From: an uncultured bacterium
GTDB lineage: Bacteria > Chloroflexota > Anaerolineae > JACIWP01
Direction of reading: 5' to 3'
Assembly: GCA_903872005.1 (NCBI GenBank)
Contig: CAIQJD010000025.1
Location: 1 to 6,307 of the forward strand
Length of the DNA: 6,307 nucleotides
Part shown: positions 1 to 5,177 of the stretch, in pieces
How positions within the stretch are numbered: the first letter of the stretch is position 1
Layout: each line of letters starts with the position of its first letter
Made by a program: the position numbers and the translations under genes
Notes under the pieces: model-generated
Told to the model about the DNA's origin: nothing
Databases searched by the model: none
The model's input: the letters and a program-made list of their open reading frames with translations, nothing else

Positions 1-370
1 GCGGCGCCGGCGGCAGGCGCGGCGCTTCCGCCGCGGGGGCAGGATCCACCAGCGGAGGCGGCGTTTCTGGCACGGCGTAGGCCGGCGCGGCCGCCGGCTC
101 AACAACCGGCGCCGGCGGTGGCTCCGGCGCGACTTCGGCGGCCGGCGCCGGCCCCGACTCCACCGGAGCGGGGTCTGCCGACGCCTCGTCGGAGGGGTTC
201 AAATCCTCCAGATTGATTCCACCGGTCAGCTCACGAGACGCATCCCGAAATTGGCGCAGGGCCTTGCCGATGGAAGCGCCAACCTCGGGGATCTTGTTCG
301 GCCCGAACACGATGATGGCGATGACGAGGATCATCAGCAATTCCGTCGGGCCAATATTGAAGATGTTCAT
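1..370 (-). CDS. tatA: TatA/TatB-type twin-arginine translocase subunit (C-terminus beyond window)
   Basis: This is a small membrane component of the Tat pathway, which exports folded proteins. I translated it by hand because no stop codon falls inside the window; 123 codons are visible. The start ATG (368-370) overlaps the nusB stop as ATGA, and GGAG lies about 9 bases upstream. The N-terminus GPTELLMIL begins a single membrane helix (about residues 6-22). The FGPNKIPEVG hinge follows (22-31), then an amphipathic helix (GKALRQFRDASREL, about 35-48). From about residue 60 to the window edge the chain is almost entirely Pro, Ala, Glu and Val, a long disordered tail typical of Chloroflexota and actinobacterial TatA/B proteins. 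The family is clear. TatA versus TatB cannot be settled: Glu10 is compatible with either, and the FGP hinge favours TatA. It is the last visible gene of the leftward operon. Confidence 0.88.
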   Translation of the reverse strand, partial: MNIFNIGPTELLMILVIAIIVFGPNKIPEVGASIGKALRQFRDASRELTGGINLEDLNPSDEASADPAPVESGPAPAAEVAPEPPPAPVVEPAAAPAYAVPETPPPLVDPAPAAEAPRLPPAP

Positions 371-840
371 GACTTTGACTCCGCCGGCGGCTTCGCCGCG
401 GTTTTCGGGAATTTGCCCTTGGGTAGCCGGCCAGCTTGCTCCAGATCTACCAGCACCGCGCCCAACACACCATTCACGAAGCGACGCGTACTCTCATTCC
501 CGAAACGCTTGGCAAGCTCCACGGCTTCATTGATCACCACGCGCGGCGGCGTCTCGCTTTCGTACATCAGCTCGTAGGTGCCCATACGCAGGATGACACG
601 ATCCAGAATGGCTATTTCTTCCACCGGCCAGGCCGAGGCGTGCCGCTTGATGTATTCGTCCAGCGCCGTCCGCTGGTTGATCACGCCCCACATGAGCCGG
701 CGGGCGAACTGTTGCACTTCCCCGTCCGCCTCCACGTCATCGAAACGGTAGCCCAATGACCGCTCTGGATCATGCCGCACAGCGTCCACCTCAAAGAGCG
801 CCTGCATCGCCACGATGCGAGCCAAACGTCTGGGTTTCAC
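367..840 (-). CDS. nusB: Transcription antitermination factor NusB
   Basis: NusB is an all-helical RNA-binding protein. With NusE (ribosomal protein S10) it binds boxA in nascent rRNA and prevents premature termination. The 157 residues show the family signatures in order: basic N-terminus KPRRLARIVAMQALFEVD (2-19), WPVEEIAILDRVILRMGTYE (71-90), PPRVVINEAVELAKRFG (98-114) and FVNGVLGAV (121-129). A Lys/Pro-rich tail (about 138-157) extends past the usual end. The start is GTG at 838-840. An in-frame TGA two codons upstream excludes a longer protein, and GAGGG sits about 10 bases before the GTG. The next in-frame ATG (residue 12) would remove the conserved basic helix. Its stop overlaps the tatA start by 4 bases. 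Its position next to an Asp23-family gene resembles the yqhY-nusB order of Bacillus. Confidence 0.96.
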   Translation of the reverse strand: MKPRRLARIVAMQALFEVDAVRHDPERSLGYRFDDVEADGEVQQFARRLMWGVINQRTALDEYIKRHASAWPVEEIAILDRVILRMGTYELMYESETPPRVVINEAVELAKRFGNESTRRFVNGVLGAVLVDLEQAGRLPKGKFPKTAAKPPAESKS

Positions 841-892
841 GCGTCAAATTCCCTCATCAATAGTGTGCTTTCGAGGCTGCGGATAGCCGGCG

Positions 893-1252
893 TCACGCTT
901 CTGCATCCGACTCTAACTCGACATCCTCGATGTGCACATTGACTGCTTTCACCGAGAGGCCCACCAAATCACTGATGGCGCGATGGACTTCATCCTGGAT
1001 GGCGCGGCCCAATTGTAGCATCTGCGCCTGAGCATTTGCCACGACGTGCGCGTCCACCACCAATGTATCGTCCTCCACAACAATCGCCAGACCCTCGGCC
1101 ACGTCATGGATGCCCAACAACTTGCCGAGGTTTTCGGGCCAAGTTCCGCTCAAGCGCGCCACCCCCGGCGTTGCCAACACCGTCTGCTGCACAATGGTGA
1201 TCAGCACTTCCGGCGCCACGGTCACGCGCCCCAACTTGCCTTCAGACTGCAT
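893..1252 (-). CDS. Asp23/Gls24 family (YqhY-like) protein
   Basis: This 119-residue protein of the Asp23/Gls24 (DUF322) family shows the usual pattern. GRVTVAPEVLITIVQQTVLATPGVARL (8-34) is the first helix followed by the Gly-Val-Ala turn. A beta-rich segment AIVVEDDTLVVDAHVVANA (56-74) comes next, then a helix QLGRAIQDEVHRAISDLVGL (80-99), and the terminal strand VKAVNVHIEDVEL (101-113). Family members are linked to envelope stress in Gram-positive bacteria. In Bacillus, YqhY lies beside accB-accC and nusB and is connected to control of acetyl-CoA carboxylase. Here it lies between fabG and nusB, so a role in balancing fatty acid synthesis is plausible but inferred. The ATG start is supported by GAGG 5 bases upstream. 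The gap to nusB is 52 bp and the gap from fabG 47 bp. No signal peptide or membrane helix is seen. Confidence 0.9.
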   Translation of the reverse strand: MQSEGKLGRVTVAPEVLITIVQQTVLATPGVARLSGTWPENLGKLLGIHDVAEGLAIVVEDDTLVVDAHVVANAQAQMLQLGRAIQDEVHRAISDLVGLSVKAVNVHIEDVELESDAEA

Positions 1253-1298
1253 AGCGTCCTCACTCTTTCATAGCCCGGCTATAGATTCCTGCCGCGCT

Positions 1299-1329
1299 AT
1301 TATAATGCCAAACCGCCATCTACCGCCAA
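1299..1329 (-). promoter_or_regulatory. Possible internal promoter before the Asp23-family gene
   Basis: On the minus strand a perfect TATAAT (1299-1304) overlaps the fabG stop codon. TTGGCG (1324-1329) lies upstream at a long 19-bp spacing and matches the -35 consensus at four of six positions. A start near 1292 would give the asp23-nusB-tatA segment a leader of about 40 bases. The -10 is strong but the -35 is poor, so this may be chance. Confidence 0.3.
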
Positions 1330-2046
1330 AATCTGCCCGGTGATGAAACTGGCCTCATCCGAAGCCAGGAAAGCGACCGCTGCGGCAATATCGTCCGGCC
1401 GGCCCCAACGCCCCAGCAGGGTGCGTTGCACGGCCAGAGCCTTCAGCTCGTCCGACAGTTTTGCCGTCAGGTCCGTCTCGACGAAACCCGGCGCGACGAC
1501 ATTCACCGTGACATTGCGCGAAGCCAGCTCGCGCGCGACCGCCTTGCTCAAGCCGTGCAAGCCGGCTTTGGCCGCGGAGTAGTTCGCCTGGCCGGCGTTG
1601 CCGGCGATGCCGGACACCGACGAGATGCTGATGATGCGCCCATACCTTTGGCGCATCATGGGACGGGTGGCCGCCTTCATGCAGTTGAATGCGCCCTTGA
1701 GGTTCGTATCGAGGACGGCGTCCCAGTCCGCTTCGGACATCCGCATGAGCAGCGTGTCGCGCGTGATGCCGGCATTGTTGACCAGAATATCCAGCCGGCC
1801 GTAGGCGGCCGCGGTCTGATCCACCAACGCCTGGGCCTGCTCCGCCTGGCTCACGTTGCCGGGCAGCGCCATGGCGACGCCGCCGGCGGCAACAATGGCC
1901 TCGACCACCTGGCGCGCAGCTTCTTCATTGGACGCATAGTTCACGACAACTTTGGCCCCCTGGCCGGCCAACCGCATGGCGATCGCCCGCCCGATGCCAC
2001 GCGACGCGCCGGTGACCAGTGCTATTTTTCCGCTAAGGTCTAGCAT
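1300..2046 (-). CDS. fabG: 3-oxoacyl-[acyl-carrier-protein] reductase FabG
   Basis: FabG reduces 3-oxoacyl-ACP to 3-hydroxyacyl-ACP with NADPH, the first reduction of each type II fatty acid synthesis cycle, in the cytoplasm as a tetramer. It is a classical short-chain dehydrogenase. It shows the cofactor loop TGASRGIG (12-19), NNAG (90-93), Asn115, Ser143, and the catalytic Tyr156 and Lys160 in YSAAK. PGFVETD (186-192) and the C-terminal GQILAVDGG (237-245) are also typical of FabG. I start at ATG 2044-2046 (248 residues), because GAGGAG lies 8 bases before it; an upstream in-frame GTG (2053-2055) overlaps that ribosome site. It follows fabD by 20 bp, which supports co-transcription. Many SDR enzymes share this fold, but the FabK-FabD neighbours make FabG by far the best reading. 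Confidence 0.95.
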   Translation of the reverse strand: MLDLSGKIALVTGASRGIGRAIAMRLAGQGAKVVVNYASNEEAARQVVEAIVAAGGVAMALPGNVSQAEQAQALVDQTAAAYGRLDILVNNAGITRDTLLMRMSEADWDAVLDTNLKGAFNCMKAATRPMMRQRYGRIISISSVSGIAGNAGQANYSAAKAGLHGLSKAVARELASRNVTVNVVAPGFVETDLTAKLSDELKALAVQRTLLGRWGRPDDIAAAVAFLASDEASFITGQILAVDGGLAL

Positions 2047-2054
2047 CGCACACA

Positions 2055-2060
2055 CTCCTC
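2055..2060 (-). promoter_or_regulatory. fabG ribosome binding site GAGGAG
   Basis: Read on the minus strand, GAGGAG stands 8 bases before the ATG at 2044-2046. It overlaps the in-frame GTG at 2053-2055, so it favours the ATG and a 248-residue FabG. Confidence 0.7.
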
Positions 2061-2066
2061 ATATCC

Positions 2067-3011
2067 TCATGCGCCGGCGAGCGCCAGCAATTTCGTCAGA
2101 CCATCCGGCTCATCCAGCGACCACGACTCGGCCGCCGGCGCGATGCGCTTGATCAAGCCGGTCAAGACGGCGCCAGGGCCTATCTCCACGAAAACCCGCG
2201 CGCCGGCCGTCGCCAACCCGCTGATGGAAGCCGTCCACTTGACCGGCTGCGTCAATTGCTGCAAGAGATCGGCCCGAATCTCATCCACCGTCTGCAGCGG
2301 CGCGGCTGTGACGTTGGAAATGATCGTTGCCTGGGGGACGCGCAGCGTGGTCGCATCCAATTGGCGTCGCAAAAGGTCCACTGCGCTCTGCATCAGAGGC
2401 GAATGGGTCGCGATGCTGACTGCCAGCGGAACCACGCGCTTGGCGCCGGCCTCTTTCGCCAACTGGCTCGCCCGCTCCACAGCATCGGCCGCGCCGGTGA
2501 TCACTACCTGGTCGGGCGCGTTGTCGTTGGCGATGCCCACATAATGGCCGGTCTCGCCGGCCGCCTGCTGACATACTTGCGCCAGCTTTTCCATGTCCAG
2601 CTTCATCACCGCGGCCATCCCGCCCGGGTTTGCCAGGCCGGCGGCCTTCATGGCCTCGCCACGCGCGCGCACCAGACGCACGGCGTCATCCAGATCGAGG
2701 GCGCCGGCCGCCGCCAGGGCGCTGAAATGCCCCAGACTATGGCCGGCCATGGCGCCGGGCGCCGGCGCGCCGGCCGCGCGCGCCCAGGCCAACATCGCCA
2801 GGCTCGTCGTCAGGATGGCTGGCTGCGCGTTCACGGTATCCGTCAGGACATCGGCCGGCCCTTCCCAGCACACCTGGCTCAAGGATGCTCCCAGAATCTC
2901 GTCCGCCCGCGCGAAGATGTCCCGCGCCGGCTCCGATTGGGCGCACAACGCGCGGCCCATGCCGACCTTCTGGGATCCCTGACCGGGGAAGACGTAGACC
3001 AGACCGTCCAT
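2067..3011 (-). CDS. fabD: Malonyl-CoA:acyl-carrier-protein transacylase FabD
   Basis: FabD moves the malonyl group from CoA to acyl carrier protein, supplying the extender unit for fatty acid synthesis. At 314 residues it has normal family length. The N-terminal FPGQGSQ (8-14) provides the oxyanion-hole glutamine. The nucleophile elbow GHSLG (90-94) carries catalytic Ser92. Arg117 in RARGEAM binds the malonyl carboxylate, at the same number as in E. coli. His203 in SIATHSPLM is the catalytic base. FVEIGPGAVLTGLIKR (about 274-289) closes the fold. The residue after GHSLG is His, where E. coli has Glu, a modest variation. The ATG start is supported by AAGGAG 7 bases upstream. It begins one base after the fabK stop, so translation of the pair is probably coupled. 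Confidence 0.97.
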   Translation of the reverse strand: MDGLVYVFPGQGSQKVGMGRALCAQSEPARDIFARADEILGASLSQVCWEGPADVLTDTVNAQPAILTTSLAMLAWARAAGAPAPGAMAGHSLGHFSALAAAGALDLDDAVRLVRARGEAMKAAGLANPGGMAAVMKLDMEKLAQVCQQAAGETGHYVGIANDNAPDQVVITGAADAVERASQLAKEAGAKRVVPLAVSIATHSPLMQSAVDLLRRQLDATTLRVPQATIISNVTAAPLQTVDEIRADLLQQLTQPVKWTASISGLATAGARVFVEIGPGAVLTGLIKRIAPAAESWSLDEPDGLTKLLALAGA

Positions 3012-3012
3012 C

Positions 3013-3972
3013 TCAATGCTCCTTGCCCGGGCGAATCAATTGCACGCCGGCGCGCATGGCTGCCTCCGCTTCGGCAACGACCTCATCAATGATGGCCTGG
3101 CACGGCATCTCTTTGCTCACCAAACCGGCGCATTGGCCGGCCATGAACGTGCCGGTCTCCCAGTCGCCTTGCTGGGCCGCGCGCCGCAACGCGCCGACCC
3201 CAAAGGCGATGGCCTCGGCTTCCGTCGCGCCGCTCTCCTCCAGCTCGTGGAACCGACGCGTCATCGGATTACGCAGGGCGCGCACTGGATGGCCCAACGA
3301 TTCGCCCGTCACCATGGTGCTACGGTCGCCGGCCGCAATGATCTTCTGCTTGTAGGTGGCATGCGCGGTGCACTCGGTGGCGCAGATGAAACGGGTGCCC
3401 ATCTGAATGCCGGCCGCGCCGAGCATCAGGGCCGCCGCCATGCCTCGCCCGGTCGCCAGACCGCCGGCAGCCACGACCGGCGCTTTCACGGCGCGCGCCA
3501 CCTGATCCACCAGCGGCAGGGTCGTCACGTCGCCAATATGCCCCCCTGATTCCATACCTTCGGCGATGATGATATCCGCCCCAACACCTTCCAGCCGGCG
3601 CGCCAGCGCCACAGACGCGACCACCGGCGCGACGATGATGCCGGCGGCCTTCAGGCGCGCCATATAGGGGCCGGGATTGCCGGCGCCGGTGGAGACGACT
3701 GGCACATGCTCTTCGATACAGAGGGCGATGACGTCTTCTACGAACTCTGAGAAAAGGGGTACGTTCACGCCAAAGGGCTTATTCGTCAGGGCGCGCAGGG
3801 CATGAATCTGCTGCCGAATATAGTCGGTCGGCGCATTACCGCCGCCGATGATGCCCAATCCACCAGCCTCCGACACAGCCGCACTGAGTTCCGCCGTCGC
3901 AACCCAGGCCATACCTCCCTGCAGGATCGGGTGGGCAATGCCCAACAGGTCACACAATGGGGTATGAATCAC
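3013..3972 (-). CDS. fabK: Enoyl-[acyl-carrier-protein] reductase II FabK (FMN-dependent)
   Basis: FabK completes each elongation cycle by reducing trans-2-enoyl-ACP to acyl-ACP with NAD(P)H and FMN. It has a TIM-barrel fold related to nitronate monooxygenase (2-nitropropane dioxygenase). Seen in order are PILQGGMAW (15-23), AGGLGIIGGGNAP (36-48), STGAGNPG (94-101), AEGMESGGHIG (137-147) with His145 equivalent to the catalytic His144 of Streptococcus pneumoniae FabK, AAGGLATGRG (168-177) and QMGTRF (190-195). Length is 319 residues, as usual. I start at GTG 3970-3972, 8 bases after AAGGAG. The adjacent TTG (3973-3975) is only 5 bases away but remains possible. Neighbouring fabD and fabG support FabK over nitronate monooxygenase. 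No FabI is seen here, but the rest of the genome is not visible. A 152-bp structured spacer separates it from rpmF. Confidence 0.93.
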   Translation of the reverse strand: MIHTPLCDLLGIAHPILQGGMAWVATAELSAAVSEAGGLGIIGGGNAPTDYIRQQIHALRALTNKPFGVNVPLFSEFVEDVIALCIEEHVPVVSTGAGNPGPYMARLKAAGIIVAPVVASVALARRLEGVGADIIIAEGMESGGHIGDVTTLPLVDQVARAVKAPVVAAGGLATGRGMAAALMLGAAGIQMGTRFICATECTAHATYKQKIIAAGDRSTMVTGESLGHPVRALRNPMTRRFHELEESGATEAEAIAFGVGALRRAAQQGDWETGTFMAGQCAGLVSKEMPCQAIIDEVVAEAEAAMRAGVQLIRPGKEH

Positions 3973-3980
3973 CAAGCATT

Positions 3981-3986
3981 CTCCTT
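3981..3986 (-). promoter_or_regulatory. fabK ribosome binding site AAGGAG
   Basis: Read on the minus strand, AAGGAG lies 8 bases from the GTG at 3970-3972 and 5 bases from the TTG at 3973-3975. Both starts are in frame; the spacing favours GTG. Confidence 0.7.
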
Positions 3987-4000
3987 CCGTGTCTTAAGGT

Positions 4001-4044
4001 AGATAAAGAGAAAGGCCGTGAAAGGGATATCGCCCGTCACGGCC
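4001..4044 (-). terminator. Hairpin with T-rich run between rpmF and fabK (attenuator or leaky terminator)
   Basis: On the minus strand the perfect 8-bp arms GGCCGTGA (4037-4044) and TCACGGCC (4014-4021) enclose a 15-base loop. The loop can add three GGG/CCC pairs. Directly downstream comes TTTCTCTTTATCT (4001-4013), a T-rich but interrupted run. This is the layout of an intrinsic terminator reading leftward, placed after rpmF and about 40 bases before the fabK start. No convincing promoter lies between it and fabK. I therefore infer partial read-through, with more transcript of yceD-rpmF than of the fab genes. Confidence 0.6.
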
Positions 4045-4046
4045 CC

Positions 4047-4114
4047 GAAGCTGGCGGCTTCACTCGGCCGGCTCCTGCATGGCGAACAGACCGCGCGCCA
4101 CGTGCAGGCCGGCC
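4047..4114 (-). promoter_or_regulatory. Two further hairpins in the rpmF-fabK spacer
   Basis: A long interrupted hairpin spans 4066-4114. GGCCGG (4066-4071) pairs with CCGGCC (4109-4114), CCTGCA (4074-4079) with TGCAGG (4103-4108), and TGGCG (4080-4084) with CGCCA (4096-4100). Bulges are at 4072-4073 and 4101-4102, and the loop has 11 bases. A small hairpin follows: GAAGC (4047-4051) pairs with GCTTC (4057-4061) around the loop TGGCG. That loop repeats the inner arm of the first hairpin, so alternative pairing is possible. With the terminator-like hairpin, nearly the whole spacer can fold. I do not recognise a known riboswitch or RNA family. GC-rich DNA also forms stems by chance. Confidence 0.4.
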
Positions 4115-4124
4115 TTACGGCGCA

Positions 4125-4331
4125 CTACTCGCCCTTCTTCTTGGCGCTCTTTTCTTTAATTTCGACCACTTCGGCGCCCCGATAGTGCCCACAGCTTGGG
4201 CAGACGTGATGCGGCAAGCACATCTCGTGACAATTGGGGCAAGCGATCAAGTTGACTTTCGTCAGGGCATCATGGCTACGCCGCATGCCGCGCCGCGCCG
4301 TCGAGACTTTTCGTTTCGGTAGAGCTCCCAC
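4125..4331 (-). CDS. rpmF: Large ribosomal subunit protein bL32
   Basis: bL32 is a small zinc-binding protein of the 50S subunit. The 68 residues show the conserved basic N-terminus GALPKRKVSTARRGMRRSH (2-20). The zinc-ribbon cysteine pairs follow: CPNC (31-34) and CPSC (44-47) in LPHHVCPSCGHYRG, so this is the four-cysteine, zinc-containing form. The tail is Lys/Glu-rich. I start at GTG 4329-4331, because the product then matches the usual Met-X-X-Pro-Lys-Arg beginning. An AAGGGG sits about 11 bases upstream. A longer reading from TTG 4356-4358 would add nine residues not found in the family. The gene follows yceD by 73 bp, the same yceD-rpmF pairing seen at the head of the E. coli fab cluster. 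Confidence 0.95.
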   Translation of the reverse strand: MGALPKRKVSTARRGMRRSHDALTKVNLIACPNCHEMCLPHHVCPSCGHYRGAEVVEIKEKSAKKKGE

Positions 4332-4404
4332 AGTTTCTATAACCCCTTTTCTATCCAAGTGTTGCGCCGACGAGGAGAACTTCGCGCGATGTTCTGCCTC
4401 GCGG

Positions 4405-4956
4405 TCATTGGTCTTCCGTCTTCACCACTCGCGCCAGATCCGCCAGCGCCGCCCAACGCGGGTCGCCGCTCTGCTTGTCGCAATCGCACGGCTCCGTGTT
4501 GCGGTCTGCGCCGCACACAGGACAAAGGCCGGCGCAATCGGGGCGACACAACACCCGCGCCGGCAGATTCACCAACACCCATTGTCGCGTCACTTCGCGC
4601 AGGTCGAGGATGTGCCGTTCGTCAATCAGCACCTCCTCTTCAACCTCTTCCCCTTCGACATCCCAGCGGATCGGCAACCCGGTCTTCAGGTCAATGCTGG
4701 GGAAGAACTCCTCCTCGATTACGAAATCGAGGGGCGTTTCCGTATCCGCCAGACAGCGCACGCACTGCACCCGCACAACCTGATGCAGCCACGCTGTGAC
4801 CAGAACGCCGCGCTGAGTCCGCAAGAGCGTGACCTGGCCGCTGATATGGCCCACCAGATCGAGCGTTGGATCGCTGATGCCGGCCGGCTCATCTATCTCG
4901 TAGTGGCGCGTCGCCCCGGTCGTCTGTCGCAGCAACTGCGCTACGTTGAACTGCAT
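4405..4956 (-). CDS. yceD: YceD/DUF177 family protein, 23S rRNA accumulation factor
   Basis: YceD (DUF177) proteins are needed for normal 23S rRNA accumulation in E. coli and plants, and they are usually encoded directly before rpmF, as here. The 183-residue product has the family pattern: MQFNVAQLL at the N-terminus, a beta-rich domain with CVRCL (Cys65, Cys68), the acidic stretch EEEFF and EGEEVEEEVLIDE (about 81-113), and a C-terminal cysteine cluster LCRPDCAGLCPVCGADRN (136-153) followed by CDC (157-159). It ends in DPRWAALADL (165-174). The cysteines suggest zinc binding. I start at ATG 4954-4956, where GGGGG lies 5 bases upstream. The ATG at 4966-4968 adds only four residues and has no ribosome site. 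It is the first gene behind the consensus promoter at 4995-5023. Confidence 0.93.
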   Translation of the reverse strand: MQFNVAQLLRQTTGATRHYEIDEPAGISDPTLDLVGHISGQVTLLRTQRGVLVTAWLHQVVRVQCVRCLADTETPLDFVIEEEFFPSIDLKTGLPIRWDVEGEEVEEEVLIDERHILDLREVTRQWVLVNLPARVLCRPDCAGLCPVCGADRNTEPCDCDKQSGDPRWAALADLARVVKTEDQ

Positions 4957-4994
4957 ATAAACCCCCATGCCGGCGCCACGCCGACAAGGGTTAC

Positions 4995-5023
4995 ATTATA
5001 GGCCAAAGAAGGGTTTGTGTCAA
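4995..5023 (-). promoter_or_regulatory. Perfect sigma-70 promoter for the yceD-rpmF-fab operon
   Basis: On the minus strand TTGACA (5018-5023) and TATAAT (4995-5000) match the housekeeping sigma consensus at all twelve positions, with the ideal 17-bp spacer (5001-5017). Transcription should begin near 4988, giving yceD a leader of about 30 bases. No other clear promoter lies upstream of fabG on this strand, so it probably drives the whole leftward operon. Confidence 0.88.
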
Positions 5024-5069
5024 AGCGCGATGGTCGTTCCGTTGCTCCAGACGGCCGGCCGCCGGCGAT

Positions 5070-5097
5070 TTGACAAGCATGACGGCCTGGATATGAT
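5070..5097 (+). promoter_or_regulatory. Sigma-70 promoter for the aldolase-family gene
   Basis: TTGACA (5070-5075) and TATGAT (5092-5097) are separated by 16 bp, matching consensus at eleven of twelve positions. A start near 5104 leaves a leader of about 74 bases. Its -35 box is 46 bp from that of the divergent operon promoter. The interval contains the palindrome CGGCCGGCCG (5052-5061). Confidence 0.8.
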
Positions 5098-5130
5098 AGA
5101 TCGTAACGCGGTCTGACTGGTAGTAGGAAT

Positions 5131-5145
5131 GCTGTTCCCAACAGC
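5131..5145 (+). promoter_or_regulatory. Dyad in the leader of the aldolase-family gene
   Basis: GCTGTT (5131-5136) and AACAGC (5140-5145) form a perfect 6-bp inverted repeat around CCC, about 30 bases after the predicted transcription start. It could be a small hairpin or an operator for a regulator outside the window. A dyad this short may be chance. Confidence 0.25.
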
Positions 5146-5177
5146 GAGACAAGCGATGAGAAAGGAACGAAAGTCAC

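Noticed and set aside
1..190. Repetitive GCC/CCG-rich DNA at the left edge
   Set aside because: It is not a separate DNA repeat. It encodes the Pro/Ala-rich tail of the TatA-type protein in frame without stops.
1270..1282. Dyad ATAGCC-C-GGCTAT between fabG and the Asp23-family gene
   Set aside because: It has only 6-bp arms with a one-base centre and no T-run, too weak for a terminator or operator call.
1426..2043. Open frame of 205 codons on the plus strand
   Set aside because: It is antisense to fabG, has no family resemblance, and is rich in His/Arg/Gly as expected of the complement of a GC-rich gene.
2256..3092. Open frame of 278 codons on the plus strand
   Set aside because: It lies antisense to fabD, whose catalytic motifs are all intact; its composition is typical of a shadow frame.
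3957..4322. Open frame of 121 codons on the plus strand over the rpmF-fabK spacer
   Set aside because: It is antisense to rpmF for much of its length, and its hydrophobic stretch comes from the complement of the Lys/Glu-rich L32 tail. The hairpins explain the spacer better.
4234..5001. Open frame of 255 codons on the plus strand
   Set aside because: It runs antisense across rpmF, yceD and the yceD promoter; the real genes have clear zinc motifs and family matches.
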